Positions 35,668 through 43,573 are shown, numbered from the stretch's first letter. The stretch is DNA of 46,228 nucleotides from Caloramator australicus RC3 (GCF_000297115.1 NZ_CAKP01000129.1:1-46228); one strand, 5' to 3'. Notes: generated by a model not told the origin, from the letters alone. A program made the numbers and translations.

Positions 35668-35702
35668 AAAACTTAAATCTTAAGTGCCTGGCACTTGAAG
35701 GA
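35668..35702. repeat. REP-like palindrome, short class, before the peptidase gene
   Basis: AAACTTAAATCTTAAGTGCC-T-GGCACTTGAAGGAG. Its 3' flank merges with the GAAGGAG ribosome binding site of the next gene, so it lies in that gene's leader. Confidence 0.85.
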
Positions 35703-35711
35703 GTTGATGAT

Positions 35712-37076
35712 ATGAAAAAGAGGTTGTGGACTGGACTATTAAGTCTTATTATTTTTATTACTTTTAATGTAACTGCCTTTGCAGCGACGGTTGATGAGGT
35801 TAAGGAAATATTAAAATATTACTATGTCGATGATATTCCACAAAGCGCATTAGAGGCAGATAATGTTTATGATGTAATAAAGGCTCTCAATGACCCTTAT
35901 ACTCAGTATTTTACTAAAGAAGAGTTTGATGAGTTTATAAATAGTGTAAACAATACCTTTTCAGGCATCGGGGTTCAAATTGAAAGGGTTGATGAAGGTA
36001 TTAAGATAATGACAGTATTTGAAGGTTCACCTGCAAAGGAGGTAGGACTTAAAAGTGGGGATGTTATTATAGCAGCTGACGGGACAAGCCTTGCGGGCCT
36101 TCAGGTAGAAAACGCAGTTAAGCTAATAAGGGGTCCGGAAGGAACAATAGTTAATTTAAAGGTAAAAAGAGGAACAGACGTTTTAGAGTTTTCAGTGACA
36201 AGAAGAAAAATAGTTCTTCCAACGGTTGAATTTAAAAGAATGCATAACTTTGGATATATAACTATTTCAAGCTTTGGTGAAGATACAGATTCTTTCTTTA
36301 GGAATTACGTAGAAAAAAATTCTGATTTAGATGGTTTTGTAATAGATTTAAGAAATAATCCAGGTGGATTTTTGGAAACCGCAAGGGTAATAGGTGGATA
36401 TTTTCTTGGAAAGAGAAATATAGTTTTATTAAAGGGTAAAGACTACACAGAAGAATTAGCATCACAGGATAGTGAGATTTTTAACGGCAAAAGAGTTATT
36501 ATCCTTGTTAATGAAAACAGCGCATCAGCATCTGAAGTTTTAACAGGGGCAATTAGGGATTATAAAAGGGGGCTTGTAGTAGGTAACAAAACCTTTGGAA
36601 AAGGAACAGTTCAAGGTTTTGTTCCCCTTTCCGATGGAGGAATGTTAAAGCTTACGATACAAAAATTCTACTCACCCCTTGATAAACAGATAAATAAAAT
36701 AGGAATAACTCCAGACGTTCTTGTAAAGGATGCTGATATGCAGTTAAATATTGCTGCAATACTTATGGGAAAATCTAAAACTAATGATAAACGCGGCTTT
36801 TCTATGGTTAAAATTGATAACTATTACTATGAAATAAATAAAAGCCTTCTTAACAACAAAAAATACTATGATGCATTTATATTCCTTTTAAACAATAATT
36901 ATATAAAGGAATATTATGAAGGAACTTCAGATAAATATGTTAAAGTTGCAATGATAAAGCAAAATATAGAAAAATTGGCTACAAATAAAGCTTATATTGC
37001 CAAGATTAAAACTAAAAAGGGCTATTCATATACTATAAAGTTTAGAGCCGTTTCAGCAATGAAGAAAGGAGCATAA
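35712..37076 (+). CDS. Exported C-terminal processing peptidase (S41 family)
   Basis: 454 aa, ATG after GAAGGAG. A signal peptide or signal anchor (about 1-25) precedes a short helical region, a PDZ domain (about 80-160, GIGVQIERVDEG...SPAKEVGLKSGDVIIAADG) and the S41 domain. Catalytic Ser272 (NENSASASEVL) and Lys297 (FGKGTVQGF) are 25 residues apart, as in B. subtilis CtpB. The C-terminal ~110 residues (380-454) are Lys/Tyr-rich and of unknown role. S41 peptidases trim or degrade exported proteins; sporulation signalling or wall-enzyme regulation are known roles. It is joined to uppP with a 2-nt gap, so the two are co-transcribed. Confidence 0.92.
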   Translation: MKKRLWTGLLSLIIFITFNVTAFAATVDEVKEILKYYYVDDIPQSALEADNVYDVIKALNDPYTQYFTKEEFDEFINSVNNTFSGIGVQIERVDEGIKIMTVFEGSPAKEVGLKSGDVIIAADGTSLAGLQVENAVKLIRGPEGTIVNLKVKRGTDVLEFSVTRRKIVLPTVEFKRMHNFGYITISSFGEDTDSFFRNYVEKNSDLDGFVIDLRNNPGGFLETARVIGGYFLGKRNIVLLKGKDYTEELASQDSEIFNGKRVIILVNENSASASEVLTGAIRDYKRGLVVGNKTFGKGTVQGFVPLSDGGMLKLTIQKFYSPLDKQINKIGITPDVLVKDADMQLNIAAILMGKSKTNDKRGFSMVKIDNYYYEINKSLLNNKKYYDAFIFLLNNNYIKEYYEGTSDKYVKVAMIKQNIEKLATNKAYIAKIKTKKGYSYTIKFRAVSAMKKGA

Positions 37077-37078
37077 AC

Positions 37079-37867
37079 ATGATTTTAAAGGCTATAATAC
37101 TTGGCATAATAGAAGGTCTTACAGAGTTCTTGCCTATATCCTCAACAGGTCACCTTATAATCGCCAACAAATATATAAATTTTACAGGTGAGTTTGCAAA
37201 TGTATTTGATGTTGTAATACAGGTTGGAGCAATACTTGCAGTTATATTTTATTTTTGGAATAAAATCTTCCCAAGCTTTGACGATAAAAAACAGGCTAAA
37301 AGGGTTTATTCCCTTTGGTTTAAGGTTGTAGTAGGATTTTTACCTGCTGCAGTATTAGGATTTTTGTTTGAGGAAAAGATTGATCAATATCTATTTAATC
37401 CCACATCGGTTGCTATTGCCCTAATATTTGGTGCCATACTTCTTATTATTGCTGAAAATAGGCTAAAAAGGGTAAGAATAAATGATACGGATAAAATGGG
37501 CTATACAGATGCTGCATTGGTTGGATTATTCCAGTGCCTTGCCCTATGGCCGGGAATGTCAAGGTCAGCCTCAACGATAATAGGAGGTTTACTTATTGGT
37601 CTTTCCCGTGAAGTTTCGGCTGAGTTTTCCTTCTTCCTTGCAATTCCAACCCTTGTTGGAGCATCAGTTTTAAAGCTTTTAAAGTCCAGCCTTGCCTTTA
37701 GCTCAATAGAATGGATAACCCTTTTTGTAGGAACTTTAGTATCCTTTATCGTAGCACTGCTTGTTATAAAGCTTTTTATGGGTTATATAAAGAAAAAGGA
37801 TTTAAAGCCCTTTGCATATTATAGAATTGTCCTTGCAATAGTAGTTCTTATAGTTGAACTTTTGTAG
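37079..37867 (+). CDS. uppP: Undecaprenyl-diphosphatase (BacA type)
   Basis: 262 aa, ATG at 37079 with AAAGGAG (37065-37071) inside the preceding gene. It has EGLTEFLPISSTGHLII (about 11-28) and PGMSRSASTIIGGLLIGLSRE (about 160-180), the two conserved motifs whose Glu, Ser/Thr, His and Arg form the active site, plus seven to eight hydrophobic segments. It removes one phosphate from undecaprenyl-PP, recycling the lipid carrier for peptidoglycan and wall polymers, and gives bacitracin resistance. Its stop lies in the first copy of a 20-nt palindrome that normally would be its terminator; an inserted foldback element separates the gene from the T-tract copy. Confidence 0.96.
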   Translation: MILKAIILGIIEGLTEFLPISSTGHLIIANKYINFTGEFANVFDVVIQVGAILAVIFYFWNKIFPSFDDKKQAKRVYSLWFKVVVGFLPAAVLGFLFEEKIDQYLFNPTSVAIALIFGAILLIIAENRLKRVRINDTDKMGYTDAALVGLFQCLALWPGMSRSASTIIGGLLIGLSREVSAEFSFFLAIPTLVGASVLKLLKSSLAFSSIEWITLFVGTLVSFIVALLVIKLFMGYIKKKDLKPFAYYRIVLAIVVLIVELL

Positions 37868-38187
37868 CACTATATAGTGCTACTGACTTTTGAAAAAGTT
37901 ATTTTTGATAAGCCCCGTGAAGGATTTCCTTGGCATTCGCTCATTTCGCTAAGCAATTCTAAGCTTTTCTTTGTTTTCAAAAGTCCTACCCTCGTGAGCC
38001 GACATCCGTGTCGGCCACTCGGCTCTGCACGTCCGTGTGCAGAATTACGGACTTTTGAAAAGTCGAAAAGCAAGAATTGCTAAAGCTCATGAGAGATGCC
38101 TTTTTGAAATCCATTCACGGGGCTCCTGCAAAGTCTGAATACCAATTAGGGTTTGTCTACAATCTGTGTAGCACTATATAGTGCTAC
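37864..38187. mobile_element. Foldback element flanked by duplicated terminator palindromes
   Basis: GTAGCACTATATAGTGCTAC occurs at 37864-37883 and again at 38168-38187 (shared 22 nt counting one T either side). Between them lies a foldback structure (37911-38124) with outer arms GACTTT (37885-37890)/AAAGTC (38130-38135). The core is visibly richer in G+C than its surroundings. No protein is supported; two overlapping frames here are by-products of the inverted repeat. The design suggests a non-autonomous MITE-like insertion or a structured RNA. Confidence 0.6.
37911..38124. repeat. Long imperfect inverted repeat with a two-hairpin apex
   Basis: Paired blocks: 37911-37921/38114-38124 (11 bp), 37922-37928/38106-38112 (7), 37932-37936/38096-38100 (5), 37940-37944/38089-38093 (5), 37952-37959/38074-38081 (8), 37963-37969/38065-38071 (7), 37975-37986/38049-38060 (12). 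Apex hairpins: GCCGACA-TCCG-TGTCGGC (37999-38016) and TGCAC-GTCCGT-GTGCA (about 38026-38041), both with TCCGTG in or next to the loop. Confidence 0.85.
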
Positions 38188-38194
38188 TTTTTTA
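38168..38194 (+). terminator. Intrinsic terminator, second copy of the palindrome
   Basis: GTAGCACTATATAGTGCTAC followed by TTTTTTT. This is the functional terminator form; the first copy at 37864 has no T-run. Confidence 0.85.
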
Positions 38195-38200
38195 TGTAAA

Positions 38201-38243
38201 TATGACATAAATCACATAAATTTTTAAAAAGCTTATGTATAAT
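38201..38243 (+). promoter_or_regulatory. Candidate Crp/Fnr-type operator and promoter
   Basis: TATGA-CATAAA-TCACA (38201-38216) fits TGTGA-N6-TCACA with one mismatch. TATAAT is at 38238-38243 with no good -35. If transcription starts near 38250 the operator is centred at about -41.5, the class II activator position. Confidence 0.45.
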
Positions 38244-38272
38244 CTACTTAGAATTTGAAGGGAGGTTTTAAT

Positions 38273-39010
38273 ATGATTAGAAAAATTGTTCACATAGACG
38301 AAGAAAAGTGCAATGGATGCGGACTTTGCATACCAAACTGTGCAGAGGGAGCACTTCAAATCATTGACGGAAAGGCAAAACTTGTTAAGGATAGCTTTTG
38401 TGATGGACTTGGAGCATGCCTTGGACACTGCCCACAGGGTGCCATAACGATTATCGAAAGGGAAGCCGATGAATTCGATGAAAAGGCGGTTGAAGAGCAT
38501 CTAAGCAGAATGAATCACAGGGAAAACCAAAAACCTGCTCATCATAATGCGCATCACCACATAGGGGGATGCCCTGGAAGCATGATGAGGCAGATAAATA
38601 GAGAGGTAAAGGATGAAAACGTAAAGGTAGCATCAAAGCTAAGACAATGGCCTGTGCAGCTTGCACTTGTGTCACCATCTGCACCGTATCTATATAGGTC
38701 AGACCTTTTAATCGCTGCAGATTGCACAGCCTATGCCTATGGGAACTTCCACAACGACTTTATAAAGGACAGAACTGTTGTTGTTGGGTGCCCAAAGCTT
38801 GATGATAACGACTACTATACAGAAAAGTTAACCGAGATTATTAAAAATAACGATTTAGAATCGATAACAGTTGTAAAGATGGAAGTTCCCTGCTGCAGCG
38901 GAATTGCTATGGCATCAAGGATAGCAAGGGACAGGGCAGGCGTTAATATACCAGTTAAAGTTGTTACAATAAGCATAGATGGTGAAATATTACAAAGGGA
39001 ATATCTATAA
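38273..39010 (+). CDS. Two-cluster [4Fe-4S] ferredoxin-type protein with His-rich loop
   Basis: 245 aa from the ATG at 38273 (GGGAGGT before it; a TTG at 38255 overlaps that site). Residues ~5-60 hold a two-[4Fe-4S] domain: CNGCGLCIPNC and CDGLGACLGHCPQGAI (the second CxxxxxCxxxC is the variant spacing). A His-rich stretch follows (PAHHNAHHHIGGCPG, about 92-106), then a ~140-residue domain with ADCTAYAYGNFHNDFIKDRTVVVGCPKLDD and MEVPCCSGI, giving extra conserved Cys. It resembles clostridial proteins annotated as 4Fe-4S dicluster or ATP-binding ferredoxins, probably soluble redox or metal-handling proteins. Function is not established. A candidate Crp/Fnr site precedes it. Confidence 0.85.
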   Translation: MIRKIVHIDEEKCNGCGLCIPNCAEGALQIIDGKAKLVKDSFCDGLGACLGHCPQGAITIIEREADEFDEKAVEEHLSRMNHRENQKPAHHNAHHHIGGCPGSMMRQINREVKDENVKVASKLRQWPVQLALVSPSAPYLYRSDLLIAADCTAYAYGNFHNDFIKDRTVVVGCPKLDDNDYYTEKLTEIIKNNDLESITVVKMEVPCCSGIAMASRIARDRAGVNIPVKVVTISIDGEILQREYL

Positions 39011-39022
39011 TTTTCTTTACAA

Positions 39023-39051
39023 ATACCCCTAAGAGGGGTATAATTTTTTTG
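39023..39051 (+). terminator. Intrinsic terminator
   Basis: ATACCCCT-AAG-AGGGGTAT (39023-39041) followed by AATTTTTTTG. Confidence 0.88.
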
Positions 39052-39080
39052 TTTAAAGAAGGATATGTAGTAAAAACTGG

Positions 39081-39117
39081 AAATGTCAAAATGTCAAAAA
39101 GTCAAGTGGCAGGCACT
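39081..39117 (+). repeat. REP-like element, long class
   Basis: AAATGTCA, AAATGTCA, AAAAGTCA, AGTGGCAGGCACT, ending directly before the AAGGAGGG ribosome binding site of the next gene. Read in frame with that gene it spells MSKCQKVKWQAL, as at hydA. Confidence 0.88.
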
Positions 39118-39130
39118 AAGGAGGGAGATT

Positions 39131-40405
39131 ATGAACACTATACAATTGATTTCAATTGCAGTATTTTTAATTACTTTTGTCCTCATCGTTACAGAAAAGA
39201 TAAACAGAACAGTTGCCGCTATGATTGGAGCTATGGTTCTTCTTATTATTAGAATAATAGATCAAGGTAATGCAACCGAATTTATAGATTATACCACCGT
39301 TGGGGTTTTAGTTGGTATGATGATTGTGGTTGCGATAATAAAAAGGACAGGACTTTTTCAATATCTTGCCATAAAGGCTGCTAAAATGGTTAAGGGAGAT
39401 CCGATGAAGATAATAATCCTCTTTGGTATCATGACAGCAGTTATTTCAGCTTTTTTGGATAATGTTACAACCATCCTTCTTATGATTCCAGTGACATTAG
39501 TTATATCAAAATTATTAAAGCTAAGTCCCATACCCTTCATTATGTCGGAGGTTTTGGCTTCTAATATAGGTGGAACAGCAACCTTAATAGGTGACCCGCC
39601 AAACATCATGATAGGTTCAGAGGCAGGGCTTGGATTTATGGATTTTATTATTAATTTAACACCACCAATAATAGTTATTTTAATAGTCAGCGTATATATA
39701 ATTAGAGCTATTTATAAAAAAGAACTTCATGTTGAAGATGAACTAAAAAGATATATAATGGAATTAGATGAAAAAACAGCAATTGTAGATAGAAAACTTC
39801 TTGTAAAGAGCCTTACTGTTTTATTTCTTATAATACTTGGATTTTTCCTCCATGAGCATTTAGGCTATGAATCTTCAACGGTTGCCCTATCAGGTGCTAC
39901 AATTCTTCTTTTAATTAGTGGGATTGAAATCGATGAAATTTTAGTTGAAGTTGAGTGGCCAACTATATTTTTCTTTATATCGCTATTTATCATAGTTGGA
40001 ACCCTTGAAAAGGTTGGAGTAATAGAAATGCTTGCAAAACTTGTAATTGAATTTACAAAAGGGAACTTAATATTTACGGGGCTTGTAATCCTTTGGGCAT
40101 CGGCAATCCTATCAGCCTTCCTTGACAATATACCCTTTGTTGCAACAATGATACCTCTTATAAAGGGACTTGGGGCTATTGGAGGAATAAACATAACTCC
40201 TCTTTGGTGGGCACTTTCCCTTGGGGCATGCCTTGGAGGAAATGGAACATTAATTGGTGCCTCTGCCAATGTCGTTACTGCAGGAATTATGGAAAAGGAA
40301 GGCTATAAAATCACCTTTAAGGATTTTACTAAAATAGGTTTTCCACTTATGATTATTTCAATAATAATATCAACTGTCTATTTACTTTTATTCCAATTAA
40401 GATAG
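39131..40405 (+). CDS. ArsB/NhaD-family membrane permease
   Basis: 424 aa from the ATG at 39131 (AAGGAGGG 39118-39125); the extra N-terminus from 39083 is REP-encoded. About eleven to twelve hydrophobic segments. The two signature hairpin regions are visible: AFLDNVTTILLMIPVTLV and NIGGTATLIGDPPNIMIG in the first half; AFLDNIPFVATMIPLIKG and LGGNGTLIGASANVVTAG in the second. This inverted-repeat layout is that of the ion-transporter superfamily (ArsB, NhaD, SLC13-like). The substrate (anion, dicarboxylate or Na+/H+) cannot be told from sequence. No arsenic genes are near. It is followed after 16 nt by a small unknown gene, likely co-transcribed. Confidence 0.9.
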   Translation: MNTIQLISIAVFLITFVLIVTEKINRTVAAMIGAMVLLIIRIIDQGNATEFIDYTTVGVLVGMMIVVAIIKRTGLFQYLAIKAAKMVKGDPMKIIILFGIMTAVISAFLDNVTTILLMIPVTLVISKLLKLSPIPFIMSEVLASNIGGTATLIGDPPNIMIGSEAGLGFMDFIINLTPPIIVILIVSVYIIRAIYKKELHVEDELKRYIMELDEKTAIVDRKLLVKSLTVLFLIILGFFLHEHLGYESSTVALSGATILLLISGIEIDEILVEVEWPTIFFFISLFIIVGTLEKVGVIEMLAKLVIEFTKGNLIFTGLVILWASAILSAFLDNIPFVATMIPLIKGLGAIGGINITPLWWALSLGACLGGNGTLIGASANVVTAGIMEKEGYKITFKDFTKIGFPLMIISIIISTVYLLLFQLR

Positions 40406-40421
40406 AAAAGAGGGTGTGGGT

Positions 40422-40898
40422 ATGAAGGAGATTAATGTTAAAGAAACGATGCATGAGATGCTCCTAAGGCAAATGGGGGCAAATGTTGTCTGCTTTATTG
40501 GAAAGCAGTGCTTTGTGAAATTTAATATTGAAGGATATGAAATTAGCTATGCATATAACATAAATGCTAAGGAAAAATACTTTCTTCAAAGGGTAAAGCC
40601 GTATCCTATGATTGCAGGTGTTTTTGAAGATCTTAAGGATGTGGTTGAGATGATTGAAATAGACCTTGAACAGTTTAAAAATGTTATAAAAAGTGGAAAG
40701 TTTGAAAAGTTTTTAGAGCTGAATAAGAAGATTTTAGAAACGGCAAGAAATTTAGAGGATTTATTTTTCTATTATATTGTAGATGAAAAGATGTTTGATG
40801 ATATAGACCATTGTATAGAAAGGGTTAGAGACAGAATAAAAAATAGTGCTACCGAGGACAAAAGGGTCTACTTCAAAAAGGATCCAGAAACTTTATAA
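40422..40898 (+). CDS. Conserved protein of unknown function
   Basis: 158 aa from the ATG at 40422 (GAGGGTG upstream; a GTG at 40416 is the alternative). It is acidic, soluble and predicted alpha/beta in the first 60 residues (VVCFIGKQCFVKFNIEGYEISYAYNI) and helical afterwards (KDVVEMIEIDLEQFKNVI..., FEKFLELNKKILETARNLEDL). No motif, signal peptide or membrane helix. It is probably co-transcribed with the permease. I do not recognise a family. Confidence 0.75.
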   Translation: MKEINVKETMHEMLLRQMGANVVCFIGKQCFVKFNIEGYEISYAYNINAKEKYFLQRVKPYPMIAGVFEDLKDVVEMIEIDLEQFKNVIKSGKFEKFLELNKKILETARNLEDLFFYYIVDEKMFDDIDHCIERVRDRIKNSATEDKRVYFKKDPETL

Positions 40899-40929
40899 AA
40901 GTATAGGATTTTTCCTATACTTTTTTTAT
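40897..40929 (+). terminator. Intrinsic terminator
   Basis: AAAGTATAGGA (40898-40908) / TCCTATACTTT (40913-40923) followed by TTTT. A -10-like TATAAT (40940-40945) for the next operon comes soon after. Confidence 0.9.
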
Positions 40930-40975
40930 ATCTCAATAGTATAATAATACTAAGAGTTGTGTTGAGGGTGATAAG

Positions 40976-42445
40976 ATGAAAAGGATGGAGGAATTTTTAA
41001 AAGATTTTAATAGATTAACAGAAGATTTTGATAAAATCAAGAAGGAGGAGCTTTTAGATAGAATTACAATTCTTTCAAAGGAGGCGGAGGATAATGCCTT
41101 ATTTGAAGTTCATAAAGCTCTTTTGAATTTACTTGTTGATTTTGATATAGACAAAGCTAGTTTAGTCATTAAAGAATGCATAGATATTATTCAAAAATAT
41201 TTTTTAAGGGAGGATGAATTTTTAATAATCACAGAAGATGAACCTTCCTTTAGTGAGCTTATAAAATCCCTTAAATTAGAGGGTTTTAAAGTTTCTATTA
41301 AAAACTATGATTTCGAAGTTGTTGATTATATTTATTCAAGAAGACCAGACGTTATATTAATCGATAATGATTTAAAAAGTCATGGGATTATTACTTTAAA
41401 TATATTAAACGACGAAGAAATCCTAAAAAAGATGCCTGTTGTTGCCTTTGGTAAAGGTTCTAAAGAAGAAAAATTATATTTCTTAAGTTTAGGTGTAGTT
41501 GATTATATTGAAAAAAATTTTGATGTGGATGAGGTTTTGCTTAAACTTAAAAATATATATAGACTTTCTAACACCTATATTAAAAACAATATCTATGATG
41601 TGTTTACCGGAGTTTACTCAAGGTATCATGGCGATATAATTTCAAAAAAAGAATTTTTAAGGGTTAAAAATGCAGGGGATACCTTTTTATTCATGCTTCT
41701 TGATTTTGACAACATGGCTAAAATAAATTTATCCTTAGGAAAAAGTAAAGGAAATGATATTCTAAAGGAGAGTGCTCAGGTATTCAAAAAACTTACAGCA
41801 AATAGCGATATAATCTACAGGGTTCATGGCGATTCCTTTGCCTTTATGTTTTTTAACAGATCCCTTTTGGAAGTTCTAATGCTTGCCGATAAAATGCAGA
41901 GGGAGATAAGAAAACTTGGGGAAAAATATGGAGTAAACTTAACCTTCTCAGCAGGTATTGCAGAGTTTAGAAGGGATATGGAGGACATCGATGAGCTCTT
42001 TAGCCTTGCAGAAAAGGCCCTTATAAAGGCAAAACAAGAGGGCGGTGCAAGGGTATTAACATCAAAACAAATAGTAGAATATAATAAGAAAAGAATATTA
42101 ATCGTTGATGATGATAGGATAATTTTATCTATATTGAATAAAAGATATAAAAATAAGGGTTACGATTGTTTGACTGCCCAAAATGGCGAAGAGGCTCTTG
42201 AAATATTTAATAACAATAAGGACATAGATCTTATAATTACTGATTTTTATATGCCTGGAATGAATGGCGATGAATTTACTAAGGAGATAAGGAAACTAAA
42301 TAAAAACGTAAAAATTATAGTTTTATCGGGGCACAAATCAGAATCTCATGTCCAAAGGGCTTTAAATGCAGGTGCTGATGAATATGTGACAAAGCCTTTT
42401 TCACCCGTTGAGCTTGATATTAGAATAAAAAAATTAATAGGTTAG
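40976..42445 (+). CDS. Response regulator with REC-like, degenerate GGDEF and REC domains
   Basis: 489 aa, ATG 6 nt after GAGGGTG. Order: helical N-terminus (about 1-80), a REC-like domain (about 83-195, DVILIDNDL) lacking the full acidic pocket, a GGDEF-fold domain (about 205-360) in which GGDEF is replaced by HGDSF (YRVHGDSFAFMF), and a canonical C-terminal REC domain (about 370-489, ILIVDDDR, LIITDFYMPGMNG, VLSGHK, YVTKPFSP) with the phosphoacceptor Asp and Lys intact. The GGDEF change should abolish diguanylate cyclase activity, and no RxxD I-site is evident. It may sense a nucleotide or act as a scaffold. It probably regulates the downstream envelope genes (gap 10 nt). Confidence 0.9.
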   Translation: MKRMEEFLKDFNRLTEDFDKIKKEELLDRITILSKEAEDNALFEVHKALLNLLVDFDIDKASLVIKECIDIIQKYFLREDEFLIITEDEPSFSELIKSLKLEGFKVSIKNYDFEVVDYIYSRRPDVILIDNDLKSHGIITLNILNDEEILKKMPVVAFGKGSKEEKLYFLSLGVVDYIEKNFDVDEVLLKLKNIYRLSNTYIKNNIYDVFTGVYSRYHGDIISKKEFLRVKNAGDTFLFMLLDFDNMAKINLSLGKSKGNDILKESAQVFKKLTANSDIIYRVHGDSFAFMFFNRSLLEVLMLADKMQREIRKLGEKYGVNLTFSAGIAEFRRDMEDIDELFSLAEKALIKAKQEGGARVLTSKQIVEYNKKRILIVDDDRIILSILNKRYKNKGYDCLTAQNGEEALEIFNNNKDIDLIITDFYMPGMNGDEFTKEIRKLNKNVKIIVLSGHKSESHVQRALNAGADEYVTKPFSPVELDIRIKKLIG

Positions 42446-42455
42446 TGGTGATAGT

Positions 42456-43568
42456 GTGGAAAGATTTGTTATTTTATCGATAATTGTTTTCTCTATTTTT
42501 ATTCTTATGCTTTATTTCTATCTACTTTTTGAAAAAATAATAGAGTTAATCAAATACAGACTAAGAAAGAAATACGAAGATCATATTTTTGATTTTGTTG
42601 ATAACTTGGTTTTAAATCTCGAGGAGGGAATTGTAACTGAAAATCAAATTAAAGAAATAAAAAGAATAATAGATGATAAGATAAAGATGGATCTTTTCGA
42701 AGGAAGGATAATATATTATTTTAACATTTATAAAGGAGAAATTATTAAAAAGCTTATAAAGCTCGTAGAAGATATAGGAATCGTAGATATAGAATTACAA
42801 AACTTAAAATCCAAAAATATATATAAAGTTTCCCTAACCTTGAAAAAGCTTGGGGAGTTTAGAAGCAAAAGGGCAATAGAAGGAATTTTAGAAGCTTTAA
42901 AGATAGAATCTACGGATGTTAAATATAATGCTTTTTTGGCCCTTTCTAAAATAGGAGATGAAAAAGCTTTTATTAAAGCCTTTGAAAGTCTTAGTGGGAA
43001 TATACTATTATCCGAAAGGAGCTTGATTGAGATAATAGATGATTTTGAAGGAGACAAGCAGTATGTTTATAAAAAGATGTTCAACTCAAAGGATAATTAC
43101 CTTGCATCAATTTTTATAAAATCTGCTTCCAACTTTATGGACATTTCTTTAAATGAAATTGCAGTAAAGTTTTTAAAAGAGGACAACAAGGAAAAAAAGA
43201 TTGCAGCGATAAAGCTTATTGGAAATACTGCGGATGTTAGATTTATTGATGAAATTATAAAATGCCTTGAGGATGAGACTTGGGAGGTTAGGGCAGTTGC
43301 TGCCAAGGTTCTAGAAAGATTTTCGGATGAGAGGGCAGTAATTCCACTGGTTAAGGCTTTATCCGATAAAGTGTGGTTTGTAAGATATAACGCAGCAATA
43401 TCTCTTATTAAAATTCCCGGTGGTATTGACGCAATCGATGAGGTTATGAAGGGTGAAGATAGGTTTGCAAAGGACATAATACTATATGCAGCCCAACACA
43501 TCGCAGGGGACGATAAAAATTATGAAAAAGAAAAGCTTGCAAACATCCTAGAAAAATATAAAGGGTGA
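42456..43568 (+). CDS. HEAT-repeat protein with an N-terminal membrane anchor
   Basis: 370 aa from a GTG at 42456 (GTGGTGAT before it). One hydrophobic segment (about 5-27) is followed by Lys/Arg (KYRLRKKYED), so the rest faces the cytoplasm. Residues ~130-365 consist of HEAT/PBS-lyase-like helical repeats: LTLKKLGEFRSKRAIEGILEAL, ALSKIGDEKAFIKAFESL, DETWEVRAVAAKVLERFSDE, DKVWFVRYNAAISLIKI. It probably is a protein-interaction scaffold. It overlaps the next gene at its stop and shares an operon with the response regulator and the glycosyltransferase. Confidence 0.88.
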   Translation: MERFVILSIIVFSIFILMLYFYLLFEKIIELIKYRLRKKYEDHIFDFVDNLVLNLEEGIVTENQIKEIKRIIDDKIKMDLFEGRIIYYFNIYKGEIIKKLIKLVEDIGIVDIELQNLKSKNIYKVSLTLKKLGEFRSKRAIEGILEALKIESTDVKYNAFLALSKIGDEKAFIKAFESLSGNILLSERSLIEIIDDFEGDKQYVYKKMFNSKDNYLASIFIKSASNFMDISLNEIAVKFLKEDNKEKKIAAIKLIGNTADVRFIDEIIKCLEDETWEVRAVAAKVLERFSDERAVIPLVKALSDKVWFVRYNAAISLIKIPGGIDAIDEVMKGEDRFAKDIILYAAQHIAGDDKNYEKEKLANILEKYKG

Positions 43569-43573
43569 TGATA

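Noticed and set aside
37870-38083. Two overlapping frames of about 67 codons on both strands inside the foldback element
   Set aside because: They arise from the inverted repeat, lack convincing ribosome binding sites and have unnatural composition. Similar database entries would only show that the repeat is common.
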